Both the position numbers and the translations under genes were made by a program. From Pelobacter sp. UBA6812 (lineage in GTDB: Bacteria > Desulfobacterota > Desulfuromonadia > Desulfuromonadales > Syntrophotaleaceae), in the NCBI GenBank assembly GCA_002452265.1, contig DKEW01000004.1:1-51158 (forward strand): a DNA stretch of 51,158 nt, read 5' to 3'. The notes beneath the pieces were generated by a model. It was not told the DNA's origin and did no database searches. It was given only the letters and a program-made list of their open reading frames with translations. Within the stretch, counting starts at the first letter, position 1, and every line of letters starts with the position of its first letter. Below, piece after piece: positions 9,272 to 17,963 of the stretch.

Positions 9272-9396
9272 GAAGCTGCAAAGTGTAAACTGCAAACTGC
9301 AAGCTGTAAGCTGTAAGCTGTAAGCTGATAGCTGATAGCTGATAGCTGATAGCTGATAGCTGATAGCTGATAGCTGATAGCTGATAGCTGATAGCT
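9272..9396 (+). repeat. Tandem heptamer array (TAGCTGA/AAGCTGT units)
   Basis: A tract of about 18 heptamers lies between flgI and flgJ. It starts with degenerate units (GAAGCTG, CAAAGTG, TAAACTG, CAAACTG), then three AAGCTGT units, one AAGCTGA and nine perfect TAGCTGA units ending in a partial unit. Because 7 is not a multiple of 3, the array reads through as a repeating peptide in any frame, which can yield spurious small gene calls on the minus strand. It resembles the short tandem heptamer repeats known from some cyanobacterial genomes. Confidence 0.95.
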
Positions 9397-9425
9397 AGGT
9401 TAAATCCTTCCCTGTTCAATTTTCC

Positions 9426-9453
9426 TAAATTTTTACTCCCGTTATGCCGAAAA
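9426..9453 (+). promoter_or_regulatory. Candidate sigma-28 promoter for flgJ
   Basis: TAAATTTT, a 12-base spacer, then GCCGAAAA, compared with the sigma-28 consensus TAAAGTTT-N11-GCCGATAA. The -10 differs at one base. It lies 54 bases before the flgJ start and directly after the heptamer array. Confidence 0.5.
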
Positions 9454-9507
9454 GGTAATAACAGAAACACCGTATCCCTTGCCTGTCAGAATCCGGGAGT
9501 CACGCGC

Positions 9508-9834
9508 ATGTCGAACATCATCAATCCAGCTGTCAGCCTTGCCGCTTTTGGCGGGCAAACCCAAAACATCTCCTCCAATAAAAAGGATGAAGTCGCGGGT
9601 TTGCGCAAAAGCTGTCAGGATTTTGAAGCCATCATGCTTAAAACCATGCTTAAGGAAATGCGCTCCACCGTACCGAAAGACGGTCTACTGGATGAAGGTA
9701 GCGACCGGGAGATGTTTCAGGATCTCATGGATCAGGAAGTAGCCGTGCAAATGTCCCAAAATCAAGGCATCGGCATTGCCGAGAGCCTCTACAAACAATT
9801 ATCTAAAAACCTGTCGGAACCATCTAAGGAGTGA
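9508..9834 (+). CDS. flgJ: FlgJ-type rod-binding protein without muramidase domain
   Basis: The product has 108 residues and corresponds to the N-terminal rod-binding domain of FlgJ, the scaffold or cap that helps rod assembly in the periplasm. The domain signature is visible as SCQDFEAIMLKTMLKEMRST, followed by SDREMFQDLMDQEVA. The peptidoglycan-hydrolysing domain of enterobacterial FlgJ is absent, as is common in deltaproteobacteria where a separate hydrolase does the cutting. A sigma-28-like promoter precedes it, suggesting transcription apart from flgI. Confidence 0.9.
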   Translation: MSNIINPAVSLAAFGGQTQNISSNKKDEVAGLRKSCQDFEAIMLKTMLKEMRSTVPKDGLLDEGSDREMFQDLMDQEVAVQMSQNQGIGIAESLYKQLSKNLSEPSKE

Positions 9835-9882
9835 TCATCGAAAATAAGTCTGAGGTTCTGTCAATATTTGTAAAATTTTCCC

Positions 9883-9910
9883 TAAAGTTCTTGAACCAAG
9901 CGACCGATAA
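9883..9910 (+). promoter_or_regulatory. Sigma-28 promoter of flgM
   Basis: TAAAGTTC, 12-base spacer, ACCGATAA: a close match to the FliA consensus (TAAAGTTT / GCCGATAA), about 113 bases upstream of flgM. It would place flgM, flgN, flgK and flgL under FliA, giving the known FliA-FlgM feedback loop. Confidence 0.8.
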
Positions 9911-10023
9911 GGGATATAGGAAACCTTTAGTCGGACGTAAAGTTCTCTTTTTCACCTGAGCCCCTTTCAGTCGGGAATAATGTCAAAAACATTGTCAATC
10001 CGGCTAGCAAGGAGGGTAGGATC

Positions 10024-10323
10024 ATGACCATTAAAATCAACGGTAGCGGCTTCAACGGCATCGACCCCCTCAGCAGGGTCAAAAAAAATGAAAAAGCCCA
10101 AAAGGGTACGACGGCTGCGCAATCCGGCATTGACCGGGTACAGTTTTCCTCGGTCATCGCAGAAACCATGCGTGCCAAGGAAGTCTCCGCCACCACCGAA
10201 TCCGCTCGCGCCGAGAAATTACAGTCGCTGAAAGAGCAGATCGCCGATGGCAGCTACAGCCCGGACTCCACCAAAGTGGCGACCAGTCTGCTTAAATTCC
10301 TGGCGGAAAATCAGGCTAAATGA
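10024..10323 (+). CDS. flgM: Anti-sigma-28 factor FlgM
   Basis: FlgM binds FliA and blocks late flagellar transcription until it is exported through the finished hook. The 99-residue protein has the family's unstructured N-terminal half and the C-terminal sigma-binding helices, with RAEKLQSLKEQIADGSY and VATSLLKFL. An AAGGAGGG ribosome-binding site sits before the ATG. It is preceded by a strong sigma-28 promoter and overlaps flgN by 4 bases. Confidence 0.95.
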   Translation: MTIKINGSGFNGIDPLSRVKKNEKAQKGTTAAQSGIDRVQFSSVIAETMRAKEVSATTESARAEKLQSLKEQIADGSYSPDSTKVATSLLKFLAENQAK

Positions 10324-10679
10324 TGACCCCGGATATTGCCCAGCAACTGCATCAGCTCCATGACCTGATCCTTGAAGAACGGGAACATGCCAAGGCGCTG
10401 CGCATCGAGGAGATGCTTGCGACTGTGCGCAAAAAAGAGCAACTGCTCGCGCGCATAGACCTGCAGGAGGAAAATCTCATCGATCCCCAGATTCAGGAAC
10501 TGGCCAAAACCGTTCGTGAAGAAAACCGCCGTAATGCCTACCTATTCTGGGCGGCCTTGCGCTGGGTCCGGGATCTTATGGGCTTTTTCGGCCAGCAAAC
10601 GTCCGACACCCTTTACGGTGCTGGCGCCGCTGCCCGCCAAGTGAATTACGGCGGCGGTCTGCTCTCGGGAAGGATTTGA
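10320..10679 (+). CDS. flgN: FlgN-family export chaperone
   Basis: FlgN is the cytoplasmic chaperone for the hook-filament junction proteins FlgK and FlgL. The 119-residue protein is mostly helical, with a long amphipathic segment near residues 10-70 (LHDLILEEREHAKALRIEEM) as in the FlgN family. Sequence conservation in this family is low, so position supports the call: it lies between flgM and flgK and ends one base before flgK. Two adjacent ATG codons (10320 and 10323) are possible starts; the first overlaps the flgM stop. Confidence 0.85.
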   Translation: MMTPDIAQQLHQLHDLILEEREHAKALRIEEMLATVRKKEQLLARIDLQEENLIDPQIQELAKTVREENRRNAYLFWAALRWVRDLMGFFGQQTSDTLYGAGAAARQVNYGGGLLSGRI

Positions 10680-10680
10680 C

Positions 10681-12075
10681 ATGAGCGGCCTTACCGACGT
10701 TCTGAATCTCGGGAAAAACAGCCTTGCCACGCATCAAACACTGATCGACGTGACAGGCAACAATATCGCCAACGTTAACACGGATGGCTATTCCCGCCAG
10801 AGTGTCGATCTGGGTACCGTTCCCGCTCTTAACTTTCGCGGCTTTCAAATCGGACGCGGTGTCACGGCCAACGACATCCAGCGGGCTGAAGACACGTTTC
10901 TGAGCCGTCAGATTCTCGACAAAAATGCTGCCCTGGGGGAAAAGTCGGCGCAAGCTACGCCTTTGGCTGAACTTGAATCGATATTCAATATCGGCGACAA
11001 TAACCTGACCGCCAAAATAGACCAGTTTTTCGATAGCTGGGAGCAATTGTCGGTTACTCCCAATGGTTCGGTAGAGCGGGATAGCGCTTTACAAAACGGG
11101 ACGCTCCTTGCCGACAGCTTTCATAACATGGCCAGGGACCTTGCCGATCTATCCCAACAGGTGGATGGCACACTGACCTCCAATATTGATGAAATCAATC
11201 TCAAGCTGCAACAGGTCGCCGAATATAATCAACGCATCACCACTATCGAAGGTAGCGGTGTAAATGCCAATGCCGATCGCGATAGCCGCGATGCCCTTCT
11301 CGAAGATTTATCGTACAGCCTCGGCATCCAGTCCTACGAAAACAAGGACGGCAGTGTCAATGTCCAACTGCCCACCGGCCTGCCTCTGGTCAACGGCATG
11401 CAGGCCTTCTCCCTGGAAAGCACCGCCACCGCATCAGGCGCCGCTTTGCAGTTGAACCTCGGCACTACCACCCGCCCCGTGGACAGCAGCAGCCTTGGCG
11501 GTGAATTTAAAGGCCTGCTTTACCTGCGGGACGAATTCATTCCCCAGGTTCGTAACAATCTGGACCGACTGGCCTACAGCCTGGCAACCGAGGTCAACAC
11601 GGTGCATGCCGGCGGCACCGGCCTCGATGGTTCCACCGGAGTAAGTTTCTTCAGTCTTTCCCTTACCGGCGCAACCGATCCCTGGACCGGAGCGGCCGCA
11701 AGCATCGAAGTCGCCCTGACCGATAGCGACCAGGTGGCTGCCGGTCAATCTACCGCCAGCGGCGACAATCGCAACTCCTTGCTCATGGCGGACCTTAAAA
11801 ATTCCAAAGTGATTGGCGGCACCCATAGTTTTGGAACTTTTTACGCCAAAATGGCGTCCGATATCGGTATCGAAAGTGCCCAGAACCAACTCTCCGTCTC
11901 CGGTCTTGAAGACACCATGTTGCAACTGGAAAACCTGTTCGACAGCAAAGTCGGCGTATCGCTGGAAGAGGAGATGATCAATCTGATTCAATACCAGCGC
12001 GGCTTTGAAGCCTCCGCCAAACTGCTGACCACCGTTGATGAAATGATGGACACCGTACTGTCGATCAAGCGATAA
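10681..12075 (+). CDS. flgK: Flagellar hook-associated protein 1, FlgK
   Basis: FlgK forms the first junction ring between hook and filament. The 464-residue protein has the N-terminal rod/hook motif (VTGNNIANVNTDGYSRQSVD) and the C-terminal FlgK signature VSLEEEMINLIQYQRGFEAS followed by the terminal D0 helix. The length is at the short end for the family, consistent with a reduced central domain. It follows flgN and precedes flgL, the standard order. Confidence 0.96.
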   Translation: MSGLTDVLNLGKNSLATHQTLIDVTGNNIANVNTDGYSRQSVDLGTVPALNFRGFQIGRGVTANDIQRAEDTFLSRQILDKNAALGEKSAQATPLAELESIFNIGDNNLTAKIDQFFDSWEQLSVTPNGSVERDSALQNGTLLADSFHNMARDLADLSQQVDGTLTSNIDEINLKLQQVAEYNQRITTIEGSGVNANADRDSRDALLEDLSYSLGIQSYENKDGSVNVQLPTGLPLVNGMQAFSLESTATASGAALQLNLGTTTRPVDSSSLGGEFKGLLYLRDEFIPQVRNNLDRLAYSLATEVNTVHAGGTGLDGSTGVSFFSLSLTGATDPWTGAAASIEVALTDSDQVAAGQSTASGDNRNSLLMADLKNSKVIGGTHSFGTFYAKMASDIGIESAQNQLSVSGLEDTMLQLENLFDSKVGVSLEEEMINLIQYQRGFEASAKLLTTVDEMMDTVLSIKR

Positions 12076-12112
12076 CAAAAGCTTTTATCCTGAACGACTC
12101 ACGAGGTAGGTG

Positions 12113-13003
12113 ATGAAAACCACCCTGACCGCCACATACCGGACCCTGCAAGCCCAGGTCAGCCGCTCAAGCGCCAAGCTGCAGCAATACCAGGAAACGG
12201 CAGCCAGCGGCATCAAGCTCAACAAGCCTTCGGATGACCCATCCGTGGTAGCATCCGTGATTAACGCTCAGAGTCAGATTCGAAGCGGCGAGACCTTCCA
12301 AAACACAATTGCTTCGGCGTCGAGTCAGCTTGGAATCCTCGATTCGACCATGGATCAGCTTGAAAACCTGATGGTGCAGGCCAAGGAACTGGTGGTAGCC
12401 GCAGGCAACGGATCACTGGGAGAGGGAGACATTTCAGCATATGCCCAGCAGATGGCCATGCTCAAGGAAGAGGCTTTTACTCTGGCCAATACCCAGGTGG
12501 ATGGTAAGTACCTTTTTTCCGGCTACGCTGTGAACACGCCGCCGTTTCCCGACACCACCGATCCAACCCTCTATGCTGGCGATGATAATCATAAGGAACT
12601 ACAGATAGGTCCCGGTCAAAAAGTTGTCACAAACTTGACCGGATCCGAACTGTTTCAGGGGCAGGGAGGCGGCATCAACATTCTCTCCCTACTCAGTGAC
12701 CTGGAACAAGACCTTGGCTCCATGAATACGAAACAGGCTTTGGCCAGGTTGGATGACCTGGATACCAGCGCCGACCAAGTACGCAACTCTCGCAGCAAAA
12801 TGGGTATCACAGCCGTACGTGTGGACGAAGCCGAAATTCGCATGAAGGACTTCACTGATAATATGGCTGCCAAACTTTCAGACTATCGTGACGCAGATCT
12901 GATAGAAGCCTACACCAATCTGGCCCAACAGGAACAAGCCTTGCAAGCAGCATTAAGTGTAACGGCCAAGATCAGTGATCTTTCCATTCTCGATTACCTC
13001 TGA
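12113..13003 (+). CDS. flgL: Flagellar hook-associated protein 3, FlgL
   Basis: FlgL forms the second junction ring and carries the first flagellin layer. The protein has flagellin-like ends: N-terminal LQAQVSRSSAKLQQYQETAASG plus KPSDDPSVVASV, and a C-terminal helix ending in LAQQEQALQAALSVTAKIS. I chose the ATG at 12113 because GAGG lies 6 bases upstream; a GTG one codon earlier is the alternative. The product has 296 residues. No terminator is evident before csrA. Confidence 0.95.
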   Translation: MKTTLTATYRTLQAQVSRSSAKLQQYQETAASGIKLNKPSDDPSVVASVINAQSQIRSGETFQNTIASASSQLGILDSTMDQLENLMVQAKELVVAAGNGSLGEGDISAYAQQMAMLKEEAFTLANTQVDGKYLFSGYAVNTPPFPDTTDPTLYAGDDNHKELQIGPGQKVVTNLTGSELFQGQGGGINILSLLSDLEQDLGSMNTKQALARLDDLDTSADQVRNSRSKMGITAVRVDEAEIRMKDFTDNMAAKLSDYRDADLIEAYTNLAQQEQALQAALSVTAKISDLSILDYL

Positions 13004-13127
13004 CAGGCCGGCACACTCAGGAGACAACTCACCTCCCCCACTGTCCCGGCTCTATGTATTGAGTTGATAGCGACAGCCGAAATTAAAGACCCTTGGAGAA
13101 GGGTCCAGCACAGCCATGGAGGGCGAT

Positions 13128-13367
13128 ATGCTGGTACTGACCAGAAAACCCGGTGAAGGCATCGTCATCGGGGACGACATCAAAATCACTTTCATAGAAA
13201 CCAAGGGGGCAGGTATCCGCATCGGTATCGAGGCCCCGTCCGATAAAAAAATCTACCGTCAGGAAATCTACGACCGCATCTGCCTTGAAAACAGGGAGGC
13301 CAGCCAGTGGAACCTTGCCGATCTCGATATGCTGACTTCAGTCATGGTGAAGAAGGAGTCGCTATGA
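13128..13367 (+). CDS. csrA: Translational regulator CsrA
   Basis: CsrA is a small dimeric RNA-binding protein that represses translation by binding GGA motifs, often in hairpin loops and over ribosome-binding sites. I start it at the ATG at 13128, giving the canonical MLVLTRKPGEGIVIGDDI. A GGAGGG element lies a few bases upstream, and an ATG at 13116 would add a non-conserved extension. The 79-residue product has the typical IRIGIEAPSDKKIYRQEIY core and a slightly long acidic tail. Its stop overlaps the fliW start, and FliW is its protein antagonist. The leaders of both flagellin genes contain candidate CsrA sites. Confidence 0.96.
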   Translation: MLVLTRKPGEGIVIGDDIKITFIETKGAGIRIGIEAPSDKKIYRQEIYDRICLENREASQWNLADLDMLTSVMVKKESL

Positions 13368-13786
13368 AAAAAACTATCATGACACGCTTTGGCGAGGTCG
13401 AATACGATCCGAGCAATACCGTGCTGTTTACCGAAGGGCTGATCGGTTTTGAAAACCTGCGCGACTTTATCGTCATGCCCAACCGCAAAAACGGTCCTCT
13501 GTTCTGGATCCAGAGCGTGGATGATCCGGACATCGCTTTTGTCCTGACCGATCCGACCAACTTTTTCTTAGATTACAAGGTGGTGCCCGACGGGCGCGAA
13601 CGGGCCAAACTCGGCATCGACAAAGACGGTGAATGCCATGTCCTGTCGGTCGTCACCGTACCACCCGATCGCAAGGTGACCCTCAACCTCATGGCACCCA
13701 TCCTGTTTGCTCCGGCCACCAACCGTGCCATTCAGGTCGCACTGGAAAACAGCCAGTACAAGACGCGGGAGCCGTTGCCGGCGTAA
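13364..13786 (+). CDS. fliW: Flagellar assembly factor and CsrA antagonist FliW
   Basis: FliW binds either flagellin or CsrA. When flagellin is exported, free FliW sequesters CsrA and flagellin translation resumes. The 140-residue protein has the signature VLFTEGLIGFENLRDFIVMP and a C-terminal NRAIQVALENSQYKTREPL. The start at 13364 overlaps the csrA stop and follows an AAGGAG 5 bases upstream; a longer upstream reading is not conserved. The csrA-fliW pairing matches Bacillus and Campylobacter. Confidence 0.95.
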   Translation: MKKTIMTRFGEVEYDPSNTVLFTEGLIGFENLRDFIVMPNRKNGPLFWIQSVDDPDIAFVLTDPTNFFLDYKVVPDGRERAKLGIDKDGECHVLSVVTVPPDRKVTLNLMAPILFAPATNRAIQVALENSQYKTREPLPA

Positions 13787-13808
13787 GCGGGAACGGTTGT
13801 CATCAGCC

Positions 13809-15161
13809 ATGGATAACAAACACAACACAGCAGTAGCGGACAATCCTTCGGTGTCATGCTCCTCAGATGCTGCGACTATGACAGATTTTATGGCGGCCAA
13901 TTTCGCTATTCTGTCGCGCCGCTGGCCAAAGCTTGCCGAATGCATTGAAAAGGCGGCCGATATCCTGCCGCCTTTTTCGTTGCATCAAAAAAAAGTGCAG
14001 ACACTGCTCATCGATGGCATCCACCTGACCAGTGCCTATGATCGCATCAAGGAAGCGAATCTGCAGGCAGCCCTGATTCCAAAGGAAAGCCCTCAAGCCT
14101 GGGTGTACGGCATGGCCCTGGGCGATGTACCGAGAGTCCTGTTGTCACGAAAAAGCCTTAAAGAGGTAACGGTGGTAATCATGAATTGCTCCGTGGCCGC
14201 CTTAAGTCTGTACTTTTTCGATCATCGTGACTGGTTGGATGACCCTCGCATCAATCTGGTCGCCGCCAGCCCTATCGACCGTTTGCACACCCCCTTTGCC
14301 ACCGCCCCCGGTTGCCTTCAACTTGCTGATGAGCAGGCCGGCAGACTACGCGATCTTGTATGTTTGGATCTGGCCACGCCGTTTATCCGCAAACGCCACC
14401 AGGCGGACAATCCGCACCTGCAAAAACGCCTGGCTGATAATGCCGGTTATGTGGCTCAAGACCCATCCATCGAGGCACTTCTGACCTCGTATCGGAGTAA
14501 TACGGTTATCGTCGCAGGGGCCGGCCCTACTTTAAGCGATCAGTACGGCTGGATGAAAGACCACAAGCCAGGTCCGATTATTGCTGTCGATGCGGCGCTG
14601 AAACCGTTGCTGCAAGCTGGCATCGTGCCCGATATCGTGGTGGCCATCGACGGGCATGCCGACATCTATGACCTGTTCTTTGCCACCGTCGACCTGACAC
14701 TGCTCAAACATGCGGCTCTGGTCTATTTTCCGGTGGTTCAAACAGAAACCCTCCGACACTGGCCCGGGCGCCGCTATGCTGCCTATTCCGAAGCACCGAT
14801 CTATTCAGAGGTGTCTTCCCTTCATCCCAAAAAAAGCCTGTTTTCCTCCGGCAGTGTCATTCATCCGGCCGTCGATCTGGCTACCATCCTAAGCACCAAA
14901 AGCGTCATCCTGACCGGGGCCGACTTCTGCTACCCCGGCGGGCATAGCCATGTCTCCGGCTGTACCCAAATGCAACCCGTCCAGGGAAGTCACTGGGTGC
15001 TCAACAGCAATGGGGAACGTGTTTCGACCATCCCCAACCTGCGTGCCTATTTACGGGATCTGGAAGATTTCATTGCTGAAAAAAATGACTTGAAGTTTTT
15101 CAATGCCAGTCCCAGGGGGGCGAAAATATTGCACACCACCGTACTGACGGAGTTGCCATGA
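13809..15161 (+). CDS. Motility accessory factor (Maf/DUF115), probable flagellin glycosyltransferase 1
   Basis: This 450-residue protein belongs to the DUF115/MptE-like family, which includes Campylobacter and Aeromonas Maf proteins that transfer nonulosonic acids onto flagellin Ser/Thr. The central domain has AGAGPTLSD near residue 236, PDIVVAIDGHAD about 40 residues later, and a GADFCYPGGHSHVSG motif, all typical of the family. I start at the ATG at 13809 since earlier in-frame codons overlap fliW. It lies between fliW and a second Maf gene, just before the nonulosonate cluster, and overlaps the next small gene by 4 bases. Sugar specificity cannot be read from sequence. Confidence 0.85.
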   Translation: MDNKHNTAVADNPSVSCSSDAATMTDFMAANFAILSRRWPKLAECIEKAADILPPFSLHQKKVQTLLIDGIHLTSAYDRIKEANLQAALIPKESPQAWVYGMALGDVPRVLLSRKSLKEVTVVIMNCSVAALSLYFFDHRDWLDDPRINLVAASPIDRLHTPFATAPGCLQLADEQAGRLRDLVCLDLATPFIRKRHQADNPHLQKRLADNAGYVAQDPSIEALLTSYRSNTVIVAGAGPTLSDQYGWMKDHKPGPIIAVDAALKPLLQAGIVPDIVVAIDGHADIYDLFFATVDLTLLKHAALVYFPVVQTETLRHWPGRRYAAYSEAPIYSEVSSLHPKKSLFSSGSVIHPAVDLATILSTKSVILTGADFCYPGGHSHVSGCTQMQPVQGSHWVLNSNGERVSTIPNLRAYLRDLEDFIAEKNDLKFFNASPRGAKILHTTVLTELP

Positions 15162-15436
15162 TATCGAATGACAGTCTGTCCCGAATAGCAATTATGCACA
15201 CGGTCGCTGCTTTTCGTCTGGGGAGAGAAGCCGAAGCCAACGAAGACTTCATTGAAATTATCGATAAACTGGGACGGCTTTTGCAATTCATACCCCAAGG
15301 CACCCTGGCAGACCTGACCGCGCTAATGCAGAAAACCTTCGATGCACAAACACGCCAGGATCATATCGGCGTCGCAGATCTTTTAGAATATGAACTTTTG
15401 AAAAACCTGCAGACAGCGGGTTTGTTGATCGATTAA
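15158..15436 (+). CDS. Unrecognised 92-residue protein between two Maf genes
   Basis: I do not recognise this family. The product is predicted mostly helical, slightly acidic, without signal peptide or membrane helix, and without cysteines. It reads as two amphipathic helical segments: residues 9-45 with FRLGREAEANEDFIEIIDKL, and 65-90 with DHIGVADLLEYELLKNL. The ATG overlaps the stop of the first Maf gene by 4 bases and the stop lies 19 bases before the second Maf gene, so it is a true gene in a coupled unit. A role as an accessory or chaperone for flagellin glycosylation is inference from context only. Confidence 0.7.
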   Translation: MISNDSLSRIAIMHTVAAFRLGREAEANEDFIEIIDKLGRLLQFIPQGTLADLTALMQKTFDAQTRQDHIGVADLLEYELLKNLQTAGLLID

Positions 15437-15455
15437 CTGCACGAAAAGAGGCATT

Positions 15456-17963
15456 GTGGAAAATCTTGTTACCTATGATCTGGGACCGTTTATCTCCAAC
15501 GATTACGGGGATCGCTACCTGTATCCGGTTAATCGCGAAACATTCCATCGTACCGGAGCTTACGCCCAATACAAAAAGCATTTCGGCGAGGCGCTCTTTG
15601 CGGAGAAAACCTTGCATATTCTGGTAGGTACGGACTCTGGAATGCTGCTCAGACATATAAACAAGACCAGCGTTCCCGATGCGTGCCGTTATGTATTCAT
15701 AGAGCTCCCCCAGGTCATCGATCGTTTGGCAAAAGAGGGGCTACTTGAGGACCTCCAGGAAGAAATCACCTGTATCCCCATCGATCAACTCAAGGAAACC
15801 GCAGATCTATTGGAATTCCAGAACTACCTTTACACGGAAAAAATCCTCGTTTGGAAATCTCTCGCTGCGGTCGATTCTTTCTTGCCTGAGTACGCCGAAC
15901 TGAATTGGGAGGCAAGAGATTTTATCGATGCTTTTGCCTGGAAAATAAAAGTACAACTGGGCAATCAAACCTTCATCGCACGTCAGCTTGAAAACCTTGC
16001 GGAAAATCGCATATCCGCCGCCTGTCTGAAAAATCTTTTTCCCGGCAAGACAGCCGTGCTTTTGGCGGGTGGGCCCTCGTTGGACGACCATTTACCCTGG
16101 ATAAAACAACATCGCGACCAATTAGTAGTGTTGGCGGTCTCCCGAATTGCGCGGCGCCTCAAAGAGGTGGATTTGGTCCCGGATATTTTCTTTTCCGTCG
16201 ATCCAAACCAAGCAAGCTTTGATGTCAGCAAGGAAATGCTTTATTTCGGAGACAAGACCCTGTTCGTCAATAGTTTCCATGTAGTGCCCCAACTTTTAAG
16301 CCAATGGCAGGGACCGATGGCCTTTGTCGGCAATCGTTTCCCATGGCCCGAAGACTCCGCGCAACAATTCATCAATGCCCCCGGGCCTACGGTCACCCAT
16401 ACCGCTTTTGGGATTGCCATGCAAATGGGGTTTAAACAAATCATCCTTGCAGGCGTGGATCTTTGCTTCAGCCCGGAAGGATATTCCCATGCCAAAGGCA
16501 GTTACGAGCGACATGCCGGTCCCCAGTTCAATCAATTTGATACACAAGTAGAAACCAACCAGGGGATCAGAACCTTTACATCCAGAGCCATGGCCGAGGG
16601 CATTGCCTCCCTGGGATACTTGGCGGATCTCGCATTGCAAAACGGTTGCAAAACTGTGAATCCAACCCCCCTGGCGGCCAAAATCCCCAATGTTGAACAC
16701 GCTCCCCTCAAGAAAATAAACTTCGAGCCATTAGACAAAACCGCATGGGAGCAAATAAAACTTACCCTCCCGGAGGATAACTGGCAGACCCGGAATAAGT
16801 ATTTCAAGACCGTTTTAGAAAAATTGCAGATTGCTGAAAAAGCCGTTAAAAAAATCCAGAAGCTGGCAACCGAAGGCCTTAAATGCAACGATGGCCTATT
16901 CGGTCGCAACGGCATGCATACCGATTACAAATATAAAATCCGCATGGACAAGGTTGAAAAAACCCTTAACCGACCGCCCCTGGCGGCCTATGCCACTCTT
17001 ATTAAAGAAGTTGGACTGCGCCAATTCCTTAAGCTTGCACGCCCTGACAGCTCCCGGGAGTGGAGCGATGAGCAGGTAGAAGAAGCCGGCCGCATTTACT
17101 ATCAAGCCTATATTGACAGTGCCGCGCAAATGCTTCAGCTCATCTACAGGGCTATCGAGCGTGTCGAATTGCGGATGAAAGAAGAAGATCCTCAGGCAGA
17201 TCTAACACAGCTTGTCGATGCCTGGCGAAGCTATAGGGAAACCGGACGTGCCTTGATATGGCACCGTCGCCAAAACAATGGCACTTGGGTAAATTCGGAT
17301 TCAATGGATCCCCGCATCACCGATATCTATAAAGAATTTGAAGATAGCCTCGTAAAAAATCCTGACTATCTTGTGCTAGGCACCAAAAGCAATGCCAATT
17401 CTCAGATGGCGCGTCATCGTGTAAGAATTCTTTTCAAAAACAGGGATGCAACGGCCTTGTCAGGCATACTTCAGGGATTGGCCGCCTCACCTGAGGAAGA
17501 CAACAAACCGATCTACCATCTGTCTGCCGCGTACCTGGCCGAGCTCGAAGGTGATTTTGCGAAGGCTTTTGATGAATATCAAAATGTTCTGGAATCCCCT
17601 TCCGACGGGGTAGCAGAGGATGCATTACGACGCATAGCCTCCCTTTCCCTGGAACTTGACGATCCCAAAAATGCGCTTCTGGCCTTGGAATGCCTGACGG
17701 GGTATTCCGCAAGTTATCTTTCCCAATACGCAGATTTGGCAAAAATTCTCGGCCAAACCAAGACCGCACTTGATGCCTACGCCGATTACCTGGAACAGTT
17801 CCCTGACGATTCGATGGTACTGATTAAAGTCGGACAACTGTACCAGCAGCAGGAACAGCATGAATTTGCCCTGACCGTTTTTCAGCACCTTCTTGATAAG
17901 GACCCAAAAAATGAAGTTGCCAGAAAATATTTTGAAATTTCGGCCAGCGTTCTTGGTTCATGA
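15456..17963 (+). CDS. Maf/DUF115 protein with C-terminal TPR repeats, probable flagellin glycosyltransferase 2
   Basis: The product has 835 residues and starts at a GTG preceded by an AAAAGAGG element. Residues about 195-430 form the DUF115 domain, with LLAGGPSLDD near residue 201, LVPDIFFSVDPNQ, and AGVDLCFSPEGYSHAKGS, the expected counterparts of the motifs in the first Maf. Residues about 680-830 hold TPR-like helix pairs (for example GDFAKAFDEYQNVLES and HEFALTVFQHLLDKDPKNE), likely a protein-binding surface. It differs strongly from the first Maf, so the two may transfer to different sites or transfer different sugars. The gene is followed by a long noncoding stretch. Confidence 0.85.
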   Translation: MENLVTYDLGPFISNDYGDRYLYPVNRETFHRTGAYAQYKKHFGEALFAEKTLHILVGTDSGMLLRHINKTSVPDACRYVFIELPQVIDRLAKEGLLEDLQEEITCIPIDQLKETADLLEFQNYLYTEKILVWKSLAAVDSFLPEYAELNWEARDFIDAFAWKIKVQLGNQTFIARQLENLAENRISAACLKNLFPGKTAVLLAGGPSLDDHLPWIKQHRDQLVVLAVSRIARRLKEVDLVPDIFFSVDPNQASFDVSKEMLYFGDKTLFVNSFHVVPQLLSQWQGPMAFVGNRFPWPEDSAQQFINAPGPTVTHTAFGIAMQMGFKQIILAGVDLCFSPEGYSHAKGSYERHAGPQFNQFDTQVETNQGIRTFTSRAMAEGIASLGYLADLALQNGCKTVNPTPLAAKIPNVEHAPLKKINFEPLDKTAWEQIKLTLPEDNWQTRNKYFKTVLEKLQIAEKAVKKIQKLATEGLKCNDGLFGRNGMHTDYKYKIRMDKVEKTLNRPPLAAYATLIKEVGLRQFLKLARPDSSREWSDEQVEEAGRIYYQAYIDSAAQMLQLIYRAIERVELRMKEEDPQADLTQLVDAWRSYRETGRALIWHRRQNNGTWVNSDSMDPRITDIYKEFEDSLVKNPDYLVLGTKSNANSQMARHRVRILFKNRDATALSGILQGLAASPEEDNKPIYHLSAAYLAELEGDFAKAFDEYQNVLESPSDGVAEDALRRIASLSLELDDPKNALLALECLTGYSASYLSQYADLAKILGQTKTALDAYADYLEQFPDDSMVLIKVGQLYQQQEQHEFALTVFQHLLDKDPKNEVARKYFEISASVLGS

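Noticed and set aside
9272..9396. Heptamer array considered as a CRISPR array
   Set aside because: Units are 7 bases with no spacers and no cas genes are nearby.
9258..9470. Minus-strand reading of 70 residues with repeated YQLSAIS heptapeptides
   Set aside because: It is a translation of the tandem heptamer array, which stays open in the frame because of its repeat unit; there is no ribosome-binding site or family similarity.
13056..13083. Possible sigma-28 promoter before csrA (GCCGAAAT with a weak -35)
   Set aside because: The -35 (GTATTGAG) matches poorly; csrA may be transcribed from the flgM promoter.
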